Below, one piece after another: positions 21,944 to 34,600 of a stretch of 64,000 bases of DNA (the first letter of the stretch is position 1; each line of letters begins with the position of its first letter). The notes below the pieces were generated by a model. The model was not told the DNA's origin. It did not search any database and worked only from the letters and a program-made list of their open reading frames with translations. This DNA comes from Tenodera sinensis (Eukaryota; Arthropoda; Insecta; Mantodea; Mantidae), in the NCBI GenBank assembly GCA_030765045.1, contig CM060967.1, positions 24,243,784 through 24,307,783 on the forward strand. Reading direction: 5' to 3'. The position numbers and the translations under genes are program-made.

Positions 21944-23295
21944 GTAAACGTTTAACATGAATTAGACAGAGGGGAAGACTTTGTAGGAATCTTTTTGTGC
22001 AAATGGGAGGTTCTTGTGTGAAGCTTTCCCACCTTCGCTCGCCCCCCCCCCCCAGGGTACAACATGACGTAATACCTGTCACGCCAGGTACGACCTCTTA
22101 AGCTAATTACGGCACATGCCTGACAGCTTCATGGACAGCTTCCTTTATGATTTCGATACGTATGTAGATAATTTCCTCTCTTTAGCGATATCATCAGGTA
22201 ATTATGTCGACGTAACGTCTCATGAATCACAGCCACATCCACTTGATGAAAGATGTTACGCGAGTAATTAGTGGGGGCTTTGCGCAGTTAATGATTCGGG
22301 GGCTAACCGAATGGAAATGGGATCAGCTCTGGCGATATATGCACCAGCCACAAGTACTGTCTCCCAACGTAACAAATGACCTCCTCTGTAATCAGGGCTA
22401 CAGTGTGTCACTTTTTACCTCCTCTATCGCTTAGAGGTCACGTGAAATCGAACACCCGTAAAACACGACTTTTTCGTAGGAGGTTCAAAATCTTTTTATG
22501 AATAATAGGCATCAAATAAGGAGACCCGTATTTTTTTATTTCCGTATTTTTAAATTACTTCCTTAGTTATGGCTATTAGAAACTAAGCAATTTCTGCGCG
22601 CACCGTAATATAAAATCACTTGTTACTCTAAGTTCATATAGAGTTGAGAGTTGGGGTTTGGCGCACTGGAAAGGACTTTTAACAACTTTCGATCAATCAT
22701 TATTACACATTAATTTTGAACTGTTTTTGATGGTATATTTTGTAAAACCAAAGCACATTGCGGAATTGCTAGAAATTAAACCGCTGATTTTGTTGCCAAA
22801 AAGGATCAAATTTTTTTCACAATACAAACAAAAGCTTACCTTTTACGTCTATAAAAAGACTAATTGAAAACAAATATAAAATAAAGCAAACTCAAATGTT
22901 ATGTAAAAAAACAAACTATAGAAAATGGAACATTCTAATTATAAAACTAGAAATTATTCTAGAAATCTCTCGAAAAAAATGCAGTAACAAAATTTAGATT
23001 ACTTGCGGAACATGAATGTTTGATCAAGCACAAAAAATAAGTCATTTTTGGTATTTTTTTAGTCATTTATAGCCCTGCTTTCGACTATGAATCTCGGTAA
23101 AAGCTTATTACATTCTCCTAACCCTGTTATACCTACAAGAAAATACGCAATAAAACTAGTTATTTATGGAGCTAGTGTATAATCCATCTGTCTATGAGAA
23201 GGGTATATTATGTTTAGCGTGTAAGTGAAAGCCAACGAGTGTCAAAATGAAAAGATTACATATATTTTAAGCAATTTTAGCGTTAAAATTCGTGA
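21944..23295. other. Unassigned sequence with a C-run and AT-rich right half
   Basis: A 12-base C-run lies near 22045. 22060-22440 is more GC-balanced, but its open frames are short and unrecognised. 22450-23290 is AT-rich. Confidence 0.4.
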
Positions 23296-23299
23296 GAAT

Positions 23300-23982
23300 A
23301 ACTAGTAAATTTGCTAAATCTTATATATTTATTCCGAGCAATTAATTATATTTATTTATTCCGAGCAACTTGGAAAGGCTCTAACGATTTCCATCAAATT
23401 TTGTATCCAGATAGAGTTTTGCTTTTTAAGTTCATCTATATAAGTGTGATTCCCGAAAAAATGCGATTTTACATAAAAAATAACATTTTTAATTCCCACT
23501 TCCATAGAGCAAGTCTTGTATATATATATTCCCGGTATTTCAGAAACGGCTCTAAAGTTTTGGTTAAATTTTTGTATACATGCATATTACTTTCACAGTG
23601 TTTTCTCTACTCACTTTTAGGTAACACATTCACATCTCTTTCTCTACCCACTCCTCTATAAACAATTTTCCACAAAAAACCTGATTTTACATCAAAGAAC
23701 ATTTTTATCTCCGGTTTTATAATAAGTCATACCATGTTCTGTGTGTTTGAAATAGAAATACTGTTACATTCACACTATTTTCTCTTCTCACTTTTAAGTA
23801 ACACAAATCACAGTGGTTTCTCTACTCACTCTTCCACAAAGAAATCATACAACTTTCTGTATGTTTGAAGTAGAGATGCTGCATATTACATTCATAGTGG
23901 TTTCTCTACTTACTTTTACGTAACACATTCACATCGCTTTCTCTACTCACTCTTCTATAAACAATTTTCCATAAAAAACGTC

Positions 23983-24018
<36 letters not shown>

Positions 24019-24645
24019 AAAATTATCCCCACTTTTAAATTAAGTAATACAATTTTCTGTGTGTTTGGAACAGAAATGCTACATATTATATTCATACTGT
24101 TTTCTCTTCTCACTTTTAGGTAACATATTCACATTTCTTTCTCTACTCACTCTTCTATAAACAATTTTCCATAAAAAACGTGGTTTTACACAAAAAATGT
24201 TTTTATCCTCGCTTTTAAAATAAGTCATACCATGTTCTGTATGTTTGAAATGGAAATACTATTACATTCACCCTCTTTTCCCCTCTCAATTTTAGGTAAC
24301 ACATTCACATCTCTTTCTCTGCTCACTCTTCTACAAATGTCATACAATTTTCTGTATGTTTGAAATAGAAATGCGCATATTACATTCACAGTGGTTTCTC
24401 TACTTACTTTTAGGTAACACATTCACATCTTTCTCTACTCACTTTTCTTTAAACAATTCATATCATATCACCGCGAAATTCGGCACGTATATGTATTTTT
24501 CCTTAAAGAAAGTTTTTATGATAACAGTTTTACTACACAATATATTACTTTCAAATGGCTTTCTACGCGCTTTTCTTTTACGTAGCACATTCATATATCC
24601 CCTGTTTGCCCTTCAACATACAATTCATATTATTTTCTATGATTG
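23300..24645. repeat. Satellite-like tandem repeat with a roughly 495-bp higher-order period
   Basis: The motif CACTTTTAGGTAACACATTC or a variant recurs near 23621, 23798, 23920, 24119, 24295, 24413 and 24582. Spacings of about 177, 122, 199, 176, 118 and 169 repeat as a three-part pattern. Each part contains CTTTCTCTACTCACTCTTC, ATAAACAATTTTCC or TTTTCTGTATGTTTGAAATAG in the same order. A short CA run (about 23991-24014) and an A-run (24667-24694) interrupt or end the array. 23310-23590 holds further diverged units. Confidence 0.75.
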
Positions 24646-24929
24646 AAATATAAATGCAACGTATTACAAAAAAAAAAAAAAAAAAAAAAAAAAAGAAAAG
24701 AATCACAAAAACAGAGGCGAAAATCGCCGAGCGAAGCTCCGTCACCCAGGTACTGTAACATTAAGATCACAGATGTATGACGTAGCATGGTTACTAAGCA
24801 ATGTTGCTTCATTTGTTCCAACATTTAAGAGAAAAAAATGGAAGATAATGATAACACTATTGAAAATATAGATAATATGTTGCCATAATAAATCATTTTA
24901 ATGCTAGGATTGCATAAAGTTAATTTGCA

Positions 24930-24980
24930 CACGAGTGAGTAGAGAAAGTCATGTGAATGCACACATCCAACTTTTTATAT
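24930..24980 (+). repeat. Family-A end fragment
   Basis: GAGTAGAGAAAGTCATGTGAATG and CACACATCCAACTTTT match only the terminal 50 bp of the forward family-A element. Confidence 0.65.
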
Positions 24981-26045
24981 TTATGTATAGAAAAGCTGCT
25001 GCGCCAGGAGTGTCTCTTAGTTTGGAAAACATCGTTAACTTTCGAGGCTGTGCCTCTGAAAATCTGCCTTACTTATGGAACTCATATCCTATCACAAATG
25101 CAGCCTTCCCACCATATTGGAAAACGATAGAAACTTTATCGCGACACAAGAATTATAACAAACAGCGCTGAAGTTATTGATCTAACCGTTGCCTTCAGTA
25201 TTAACTTTCAGAAAACGTGTATCTCTCGGAGCAATTTAAAATAAAAGGTTATTTACGACCGGCGCATACTCTTACAGTGCCGCATATTTTACGGAGTGTG
25301 CGGAAAACATCTCCCAAAGAATAAAAGAGAAGGAGAAACAGAAGGTTTTCCAACGATAAAATGCAGAATATGGACTACTCCTTAAACATACATCGCGTCG
25401 CTTCCTGCAGTCCAGATAAATGTATTGGAAACATACGTATGGCTTTTATTGTATTGGTATTATTAGGCAGACAGAACCATATCTGGATCCATTTGTACGT
25501 GTGCATTTTGTTTATGGACTTCTACAACCTTGCACCAATTTCAAATTTAGCACACACTCTTTAAAACAAAAGTGTAAACACGAGGGAAAATATTCATTGG
25601 GAGACTGTTTTATTAATGTGGCAGAGAAATTAAAAATAAACTGTACACAGAATATCAGTCACGGGGATTGAACCGGTAACTTCCTGAAAACAAGCCATAG
25701 ATATTACAGCCTGAAACAACATGGTAACTAACAACTAGAGGTGACCGTTCCTGATTCTGGAATATATGCATATAGAGAAAAATAATGCATATTTATTCGA
25801 TTTCTGCAGATGACAAACACAATGATATAAACGTGCACTGCATACAGATCAGCTGAGCAAAAGTTAATTTAGGAAGACTATGTGAATAATTTCAAAATCA
25901 ATAATAACGAATCTAATTAATGTCATATGTAACGTCACCTCACATTTCAGTTGACATTGTAATTTGCTGATTGGCGGTTTGAGGGCCGATGTTTGGTGCA
26001 TCAATACACAAGCCACGCTGATGAAAGTGTTGCAAGAACACAAAA
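24981..26045. other. Unassigned sequence; one weak tRNA-like spot
   Basis: Near 25660 the minus strand has a B-box-like GGTTCAATCCCCG, perhaps an old SINE. Open frames at 24935-25171 and 25361-25671 are short and unrecognised. Confidence 0.4.
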
Positions 26046-26598
26046 CAAATCTGATATTTGTGACTTTTTATTCTCTTGCACAAGGTGCAGGTGCAAGGGG
26101 AACATGGGAATACAGAAGGCTTTAAGCGACAGTGAAATGTTTTAAGAGCACAGCTAAATGGCTGTATGATTGAAATTCCATTTTCTTTGCATGGTCAACA
26201 GAGAAATATCCCGGAAATCATTCACTCAAAACAAATACATTTCACATAAACTGCATACTTTAAGCTCTAAATTTTTTGTGGAGTAAGATTTTGGCTATAC
26301 CTTACGGTTTATCATCTATGCAAAAGTTACCCAGAATTAAGAGTACTTCTGAAGACACTAACAGAAACTTCAATTTCATTTGTTATAAAAAGATATTAAA
26401 CATGTGATATTTTAATCAAAAGCGTTGGCTAGTTTTGATAAATTCAAAATTATCAGAAAAATGTTGCATGTAGTATATGGTAGTTTGGAGTGGGGAAATT
26501 TTCTTGAAATCTTCGTGTCTTCTCATTGGTAGATGGTGAATTTAAATATAAAAAGTTTGGTATTTAACCGACTTTTCGATTTTGAGTTATGATTTTTT
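26046..26598 (-). repeat. Reverse family-A copy, diverged and truncated
   Basis: It runs from AAATCTGATATTTGTGAC through GGTGCAAGGGGAACATGGG and TATGCAAAAGTTACCCAG to AACCGACTTTTCGATTTTGAG, where the last 150 bp of the unit are missing. It joins a forward copy directly at its right edge. Confidence 0.75.
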
Positions 26599-27385
26599 AC
26601 TTTATCTACTGGTAAGTAGGGGAAGTATTGTATTCCACCCAAAAATTCGATTTCGAGATTTCACCAGAAATAAATGTTCTGAGGCCCCCTGAATCCAAGA
26701 AAAGCATTTTTAGAAAAAGGTCCGCGTGTGTGTCTGTGTGTCAGTCTGTCTGTCAGTCTGTGGACAGCATAACTCAAAAACGAAAAGTCGGTTAAAAACC
26801 AAAGTTGGTATTTCAATTTAATGTCTTTCAAGGATCCGACACAAAGATTTTGAAGAAAATAGCCCCACGATAAAGTACCCTTTACATGGAAAATTTTTCA
26901 AAAATTTTGATTTTCTTGAAAATGGCTCAAACGATTTTCATTAAAATGTCATATGTTTGAGATATTTTCATGACAAATGAAACTCATAGATAGAGATAGA
27001 CCAAATCATACTATACAAAAATGTCGATCTTGCTGAAATACACAATTTATGTCTCAATAAATTTTCTTGTAGGTTGAACCATTTCGGAGATATTCCTTGT
27101 TATGTGTGCGAGTTTCGGAAAACTTAAGCTTTCGTGAAATGGAACATCGTTGTTCATTTTTTTATATGTTAAGCGTGCAAAGAGAATGGAATCTCAAAGC
27201 TTTAAAAGATTTGACTGTCGCACAAAGCCTACTGTATTCTAATATTCCCCTTGCACCTACAAGGAAATAACCAATAAGATAATTTGTATCTCAACTAACA
27301 CGAAGAAGATGTAGGAATAAGTGTTTGCAAGAATGGTTAGTACAAGAGTAGAGAAAGTCATGTGAGTGCAACACATCAGATTTTT
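26599..27385 (+). repeat. Forward family-A copy, near full length
   Basis: From ACTTTATCTACTGGTAAG to CATGTGAGTGCAACACATC. Part of the middle (around the TGGCTATAGCC block) is deleted, seen where ATGAAACTC jumps to ATAGATAGAGATAGACC. Confidence 0.88.
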
Positions 27386-27479
27386 AGATTAAGGAATTTC
27401 CAAAGCATATATTTGATACGAAATTTTGGCATGGAATGGGTTGATACTGGGTTTTGGTTCTTTAGGGCTTTTATACACT

Positions 27480-27650
27480 AAATTCACAGACGCTCATATT
27501 TTCATTCATACTTCCAAGTTCTGGGAAGGATAAGGAATAATCCCAACTAGAGAAAAATTCCCACCCGCCAGTGGGGAATTGAACCGGGGACACCTTGCGA
27601 AGCAGGCAAGTAGTCTACCTAAACCAAATCCTGCTACACCATAAGTGTAG
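27480..27650 (-). repeat. tRNA-derived SINE
   Basis: On the minus strand the tRNA-like head includes TGGTTTAGGTAGACTACTTG and the B box GGTTCAATTCC, followed by CCACTGGCGGGTGGGAATTT and a short body. Degraded. Confidence 0.6.
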
Positions 27651-27740
27651 ATCTCGTTAAAGCACGCGGTTTATGTCAAGTACAATTTATTTTTAGAATT
27701 AACCATTTCCAAGATACTTCTTATTGGCTTGTGTTTTAAA
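27651..27740 (+). repeat. Small forward family-A fragment
   Basis: GTGTAGATCTCGTTAAA and AACCATTTCCAAGATACTTC follow the corresponding internal part of the element. Confidence 0.55.
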
Positions 27741-28374
27741 GTACTTCTCTCTCTTATAATGGGTATCGTTATTCTTCTCTTTCTCTCTCTAGGTTATAAA
27801 GTTGCCTTCAACATTAAAGAAGGTTATAGTCGCAACAATACCCTATCATTGTTGTTAAACTCTTAGGTTGGTAGCCCTATGGCTAAAGGTTAACGTAAGC
27901 ATTCAGTGTTGTGTATAATTAGGAACACAGTTTATGATCGTATATCACAACACATATTTCATGTGCTCGGCTCATAAAGCTGCCGATTATTTTCTGTCAG
28001 TAGTGTTATTATCCGTTCCAGTGTTTCCATGTCCAGTAAAGGTCGGAACTATGCATTAGGATTCGCTATTTTGGGATAAATACCGTTCTCCACGTACCAC
28101 TATCTAGATCGGCCATGCCCAGCCTAGCTCGCGCGTGCTAATGACGTACATCCGCGGCTGAAACTCGCTCCTAGGCTCACAGGGGAATATACTGAACACG
28201 GCTTAAAATTGACAAAGTATCACTGTTCCTTGAACCCTATAACTTCTTTATGGCCAGATTCATATTACAGTAAACTGTTGCATCTGTAAATATATTTTAT
28301 CCAGAATCCCAGATTATCAAAATCAATGTCTTGTCGTTTTAGAACCCCTTGTTTTATTTTATTACGTATAGTAG
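27741..28374. other. Unassigned sequence
   Basis: A CT-rich stretch (about 27765-27792) and a GC-richer patch (28080-28190) without recognisable coding. Confidence 0.4.
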
Positions 28375-29010
28375 ACAAAAACGAAAAGTCGGTTAAAAAC
28401 CAAAGTTGGTATTTAAGTTTAATGCCTTTCAAGGATGCGACACGAAGATTTTGAAGAAAATAGCCTCACCCTAAACTACCCTTTACATGGAAAATTTTTC
28501 GAAAATTTTGATTTTCTTGAAAATGGCTCTAACGATTTTTATTAAAATGTCATAGGTTTGAGATATTTTGATGACAAATGAAATGTGTATCTTGAATTTT
28601 CTGGCTATAGCCCCTGTAGTCGTATTTACTCTGGACGACTTTTGCATAACTGGTAAACCGTTAGAGATAGACCAAATCGTACTACACAAAAAAATGTATA
28701 TCTTGCTAAAATACACAATTTATGTCCGAATAAATTTTCCTGTAGGGTGAACCATTTCGGAGATATTCCTTGTTATGTGTGTGAGTTTCGGAAAACAAAC
28801 CTTTCGAGAAATGGAACATCTCAAAGCTTTAAAAGACTTGATTATCGCTCAAAGCCTACTGTATTCTAATATTCCCCTTGCGCCTACAAGGAAATAAGCA
28901 ATAAGATAACTTTCACAAATGTTTATATCAACTAACACTAAGAAAATATAGGAATAAGAGTTTGTAAGAATGGTTAGTAAAAGAGTAGAGAAAGTCATGT
29001 GAGTGCAACA
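28375..29010 (+). repeat. Forward family-A copy, 5' truncated
   Basis: Begins at ACAAAAACGAAAAGTCGG and continues to GTCATGTGAGTGCAACA. It carries an open version of the minus-strand frame (28483-28716) containing SISNGLPVMQKSSRVNTTTG. Confidence 0.88.
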
Positions 29011-29222
29011 TATTTTTCTATTACTGACGGCTGAGATAAAGATGCGTTTTCAAACATTAGAAATTTCCTGTTTAGCTTAGGAATAATAGTAATTTGGACT
29101 CCCTCTATGGGTTGGCTTGTTAAAATTCGAATCCAGAGGTTTCGATTCAATTCCTGGCTCAGGTTGGGTGCTTTCTTAACCAAGATTATTCTCTATCTTC
29201 GCTATAATATAGGAGTATGAAT

Positions 29223-29228
<6 letters not shown>

Positions 29229-29307
<79 letters not shown>
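29229..29307. repeat. (GT)39 microsatellite
   Basis: A perfect GT run. Unlike those at 5.2, 35.7 and 39.8 kb it is not inside a recognisable family-A copy. Confidence 0.97.
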
Positions 29308-29309
<2 letters not shown>

Positions 29310-29744
29310 AATATAATAAGTAGATCCGGCTCCAAATATTTTCCGATGGACGAGATGGGGAATGTCAAGAATTGTCTTATAAATTACTTGAGCCTGGTCC
29401 GCCCGGCCCAGCGACGGCTTCACCAGTTATTTAGTTTTGTGTGTGTTCCTTTAATGTGTGGTCAGTGGGGAGTTAAATAATCAATTAGTTAAATAAGTTA
29501 AATAATCAATTTTATTCTATCCGAACAAAATAAATCAACATATTCTTTTTGCACGTATTTAAACGAGTAACATTGCTGCTTTTGTGGTAGCATTAAGGGT
29601 GCTTAATAAATGTTTAAACAATTCCTTAAACAAAAATAATGCATAAATGTGTTTCTCGTTAATAATTTGTAAGTAACTTCACCATGAGCTGTAGACAGGT
29701 CAGAACTGGATGACAATTTAATGCTTAACTCTATTTTACTAAAC
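29308..29744. other. Unassigned AT-rich sequence
   Basis: Nothing recognised beyond a small local duplication of AGTTAAATAA near 29470-29500. Confidence 0.4.
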
Positions 29745-29905
29745 TCCCTCCAACCCAAACTGCCCTTTAAATGGAAAAATTGTCCAACATTTTGATTTTC
29801 TGGAAAATGGCTAACGATTTCGATTACAATAGCATATACTAAAGATATTTTCAAGACAAATGTATATGTATCCTGCACTTCCTGGGAACAGCCCCTGAAG
29901 TCCTT
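29745..29905 (+). repeat. Old forward family-A fragment
   Basis: CCAACCCAAACTGCCCTTTA, TTTTGATTTTCTGGAAAATG and AGCCCCTGAAGTCC follow the element in order with heavy divergence. Confidence 0.65.
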
Positions 29906-30789
29906 TGAAACTTTAAACTTTGCTCAGAAGTTGTATGAAAAACACACAGGAACAAGGTTTTTTTTTATTTAAATAAAAACTTTAAAACAACTCCATAGAG
30001 ATTGTCCCCAAAATATGTGATTGTGAATTTTTAATAGCTATATATATATATATTATTGTAAGATTTTAAATGAAATTTAAAATGAAAACAGTTTTAAATT
30101 TAATTGTAAAGTGATAAGGTGGCTATAATCCCGAATATTTAGTTTCCATCCCAGTTCGTCCTGGAGTTACAAGGGTAATGTTGAAATTACTTGTTCGTAA
30201 GAAATTACGAACAAGACCAGGAGAATGATATCTTCTTTGGACTTAGGGACACATTACGCCCCTTACCCTTGTAGACAGGTATGAGCTGACAAGTCGACCA
30301 TTGAGCGTAACCTACCCATAAGCTATTTTGCCTTCCCAACACGGCTAGGAACACGTGTCTCGGAAATATTTGGAGGCGACTGTACCACCAAAAGTAATAC
30401 AGATCACAGATTAACACCGTTGTAAGCGAGAGAACATCATTGCTTTAAGAAATTTTTCGAAGAAACGTTGTATATCCTTTAGTTGAATTCTTGGAAAAAT
30501 AACTATTATTCAGTAGCTAATCTGTAAAGGTTGCTTGTAGGTGCAGGGGTGTTTGTACATAGTTATAGGAGTATTTATGAGTTGTAGTTCGTAAACTGCT
30601 TTTATTTATTCGGTTTTTTGTTGCAATTAATATAAACAATTGCTTTCAGTGAACCGCTATTGTTGTGTTTTTATTCGTGTGTTTATTGTAAATTAAAATG
30701 GATTTTCTTACTAAGTTATACTTCACCACGTTACATCTGCTGTTCAAATTTAGTTTGTAATTGTAAAAATAGTAAATTGTGAATATTTT
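29906..30789. other. Unassigned sequence with a perfect hairpin at 30190-30215
   Basis: CTTGTTCGTAA and TTACGAACAAG form an 11-bp perfect stem around the loop GAAA. Nothing coding is recognised. Confidence 0.5.
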
Positions 30790-30955
30790 ATAGCTCGTCT
30801 CTCAGCTGCTTAGCAAGCGGGGGACCCGGGTTCGATTCCCTCTGGGAGACCTGGTACGTGTGTTACTCAGCCTCATTAGGTGCCTGAGGGGGCCAATTGA
30901 GGAGCTTTTGTGGGCTTTTGTGCCACGGGGTTAATTTTACATATATTGTATAATT
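30790..30955 (+). repeat. tRNA-derived SINE with shared central domain
   Basis: The head TCTCAGCTGCTTAGCAAGCG with B box GGTTCGATTCC is followed by ACTCAGCCTCATTAGGTGCC and CAATTGAGGAGCT. The same central domain is at 34455-34500 and, in part, 43430-43455. Confidence 0.78.
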
Positions 30956-32164
30956 GTTGCATCAGTAAGTACTCCTTAAAGACTAAGCACAATATATCTA
31001 AGAAATAACGAAGAAATTCTATCTGTTGAGTTTGAAGTTAAAATCCTGTAGCTAACAGTCTACGTTGTTCCATAGGCAGATATGTGCTTGCACTACTACA
31101 CCAAGAGAAAACATCTTTTTCACTTAGTTGGCCTGAGTAAAGCATAAATGTTTACAGTTTGAGATATAAGCCAATCTCAGTAAAGCGGCGCGCTTCAGTT
31201 AAAATAGCAGTAATATCTTTAGCAAGCAAATTCATCCCCGATTTTGGAGGCCATAGTTGTTAAATTATTTCAAAAGGTGGCGACACACAATAAAATCACA
31301 GCAGTGTGGTTTGGAGCCATTTTGCTGGAACAATTTGGACTACTTCCTTATAAATCTTAAAGCAAGATACTTAGAAAAGTAATGTGTTTACTATCAAATT
31401 ATAAAATCTGGTTTAATTGAATCCCCCTGTATAAACAAAGGCTTAATAACGCGATGGACTGGAGTCTAACCGCCGCGATCTGTGCTATAACTTGCTATCT
31501 AACTAAAAAAAAAAGAAGCTGTTATTTACTGTTAACTGTTCCTTTATATTATTAATTATTTTTATTCATAGAAAATACGCACTGAAATATCGGCCAATTT
31601 CTATAGCCTCTATTCTAGTTGCCTTGTTCTATATCTTTCTTTCCAAAAAATAATAAGTGTATAAACATCACCAGATTAGCGAAATAATTTCCATACTTGG
31701 AAATTTCAGTAGCCGAATAAGATTAATGGGCTGATATAAGGCAATTTAAGTAAGTACAGTAATTGTCCGTTTGCATATTATCGTGATACACCCACATGTG
31801 GAAGGAAACGCCGCGATTATTAAAGTTTTTGTATGAGGAAACTTCTGGCCAAGGTTGGTACACGATACGAAGAAAATAGTGGGAGCTTCTGGAGAGGGGA
31901 TAGTAATTTCATTGAAATGCACGAGTTACTCTATTTATTGTTTTCTGATATTCAAGTTATAGAAATGTTAATCGAGTATTAATACAGAAAAGTGAAGATA
32001 ATTTAGAACGTGCACTATATGAATTAAGTTTAATATAAGCACCATAATTTTAACATTCTAAAACAAAATCAAAGATAATGGCATTTTGAGATAGGCAGAA
32101 ATAAGATCTTTAGAACAAGTCACGAGATTCAAGTGCCTTGAATGTAAACTAGGCTCACAAAGAG
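30956..32164. other. AT-rich sequence, no gene recognised
   Basis: Short open frames only; no known repeat found. Confidence 0.45.
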
Positions 32165-33020
32165 AAAAATCTGATGTGTTGCACTCACATGACTTTCTCT
32201 ACTCTTGTACTAACCATTCTTACAAATTATTATTCCTGTATCTTCTTCGTGTTAGTTGAGATAAACATTTGTACAAACTATCTTATTGCTTATTTCCTTG
32301 TAGGTGCAAGGGAAGTGTTAGAACACGGCTTTGTGCGGTAGTCAAATGTTTTAAACCTTTGAGATTCTGTTGTCCTTGCACACTTAACATATAAAAAAAG
32401 AACAACGATGATCCATTTCACCAAAGTTCTAAGTTTTCCGAAACTCACACACATAACAAGGAGTATCTCCGAAATGGTTCACCCTACAAGAAAATTTATT
32501 CAGACATAAATTGTGTATTTTAGCAAGATCTACATTTTTTGTATAGTATAATTTGGTCTATCTCTAACGGTTTACCAGTTATGCAAAAGTCGTCCAGAGT
32601 AAATACGACTACATGGGCTGTAGCCAGAAAATTCAAGATATACATTTCATTTGTCATAAAAATATCTCAAACATATGGCATTTTAATCAAAATCGTTAGA
32701 GCCATTTTCAAGAAAATCAAAATTTTCGAAAAATCTTCCATGTAAAGGGTAGTTTAGGGTGGGGCTATTTTCTTCAAAATCTTCGTGCCGCATCCTTGAA
32801 AGACATTAAACCTAAATACCAACTTTGGTTTTTAACCGACTTTTCGTTTTTGAGCTATGCTGTCCACAGACTAACAGACTGACACAGACACACACACGGA
32901 CCTTTTTCTAAAAATGCTTTTTTTGGATTCAGGGGGTCTCAAAACATATTTCCGGTGAAATCTCGACCTCGAATTTTTGGTTGGAATACAATACTTCGCC
33001 TACTTACCAGTAGAGAAAGT
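32165..33020 (-). repeat. Reverse family-A copy, full length
   Basis: Runs from AAAAATCTGATGTGTTGCAC to ACCAGTAGAGAAAGT, both ends intact. The coding-like strand is plus here: an open frame at 32539-32745 ends KIKIFEKSSM. A good reference copy for the family. Confidence 0.92.
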
Positions 33021-33219
33021 AAAAAGGTATAAACCTAAAACTATCAAGATTTAAAACTAATTGCGGAAAATTGCACAACAATTTCAGAAATAAAATAGGA
33101 AAGGGTTCAAAAATTAAACTGCACAAAACAATGGCAAATCCAGTGCTTTTATATATGGGAGTGACAATTCCTTTCACAACACAATGGACATTTAACATCT
33201 TCCATAATTAAACTATCGT

Positions 33220-33473
33220 TTGTTTGTTTGTTTGTAGTGTTTAACGCCCGCTTTTACTACTACGGCACCGCAGGCGGTGACACTAATAATACATGGAATG
33301 AAGATGGAGCACCGGTGGAATGAGATGGCGGGGTAAACCGGAGTACCCGGAGAAAACCCGCCCTGACGCCGCTTCGTCCACCACGAATACCACATGCGGG
33401 TCCCTGGGATCGAACCCGGGCCGCCTAGGTGGTAGGCGAGCGCGCTAACCGTTCGGCCACGGCGCCGCCATTT
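33220..33473 (-). repeat. tRNA-derived SINE, apparently full length
   Basis: On the minus strand the head GGCGCCGTGGCCGAACGG (A box) and CCCGGGTTCGATCCCAGGG (B box) are well preserved. The body follows and ends in a short (CAAA)n tail (plus-strand TTTG repeats, 33220-33237). The central CCGCATGTGGTATTCGTGG is shared with the SINE at 16115. Confidence 0.88.
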
Positions 33474-34369
33474 AAAGTATCGATCAATGTCCATTCTTTC
33501 TGTTGGTCTTTCAATCTTAAAACAAAAGAAGTTAGCCTACACTACCTCTATCACCACAGAAGCATTTCAGGAGACTTTTTACTGCCTTTATTTTCTACAA
33601 TAGGAATAATTTCAGAGGGCTTACACAAATTATGTCTAAAGCCTGGATAAAGTAAGATACAAGGATTTCAAATGAAATTCTTGAGAGGAACTAAAGGATG
33701 TGCAAAACTATACCACATAAATAATGTGATAAGAACAGAGATAAACGTGAAATCTATAAATGAAGAAATAAAACACTATAGAAAGACTTTTAAAATTGCT
33801 CTAAATTATCCAGCAGAGAGAAAAGGCATGGACAGATCGCAGAAGCGATGAAAAATGAAAACGGGAATAATGTGTCTAATGTTTGACACAGAAAACAGAA
33901 AATCCTGTAAAAAATGTTATCCGGGAGCTCGGGGCCGCTTGAATGCAAATAAATTATCTTGTCGGAAACAACTCAGGTTTTGGAATTCAGAAATCATCTG
34001 GAAACTTATTACGTAAGCTTTGTGATCCATATTTTGATTTTTTTTCAGTCCATTTCTGCTACGTCGTTTTAACTACGTAATCGCAATGGATCTGTTAGGA
34101 AAATACTCACAGAAACGTGTGTGGCGGGTAGTTAGCCTTCAAGGTGCCATCCCTATACTATACCATTTTCTTCGTCACGAGTCACAGGGTCGAAGGGGTG
34201 GATATCTCCTTAGTGAAGTAGTAATTGCATCATATATTTCTAGTATTTACTTTTAGAAGTGATTTCACGTACGTCTTGTAAGCTCGCAATTTCAACATGT
34301 AGGAGATTAATAGTAAACTCAAGTAATTGGAAGGTTTTAGTAAATAATTAGATAAATAAATCTGAATAT
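33474..34369. other. Unassigned sequence with a family-C-like scrap
   Basis: Near 34150-34190 CTATACTATACCATTTTCTT and CACGAGTCAC resemble the 15.7-kb family-C flank. Otherwise nothing recognised. Confidence 0.4.
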
Positions 34370-34600
34370 AATGCTGCTTCCCAAGTGGGAAACCGAAGTT
34401 CGAATCCTGGTACCGGCTAGAGCATTTTCTCGCCTGGAAGACCTAGTCCGGGGTGCACTCAGCCTCGTTAGGTCCCTGAGGGGCAATTGAGGAGCTACTT
34501 GGTTGAGAGTAATGGTCCCTGGTTGGAAAGACCACATATACACGCCGTGAGGGACCTACCACGTCCCACCCAGACGCCTGTGTGAATAAATGTTATGTTA
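34370..34600 (+). repeat. tRNA-derived SINE with shared central domain
   Basis: The B box is AGTTCGAATCC; the A box part is degraded. The body carries ACTCAGCCTCGTTAGGTCCC and CAATTGAGGAGCT, as in the 30.8-kb SINE, and ends near GTGAATAAATGTTATGTT. Confidence 0.78.

Noticed and set aside
23621..24582. Real exons between the AG|GT-like sites of the tandem array
   Set aside because: The splice-like strings are a by-product of the repeat motif, and the intervening frames are closed.
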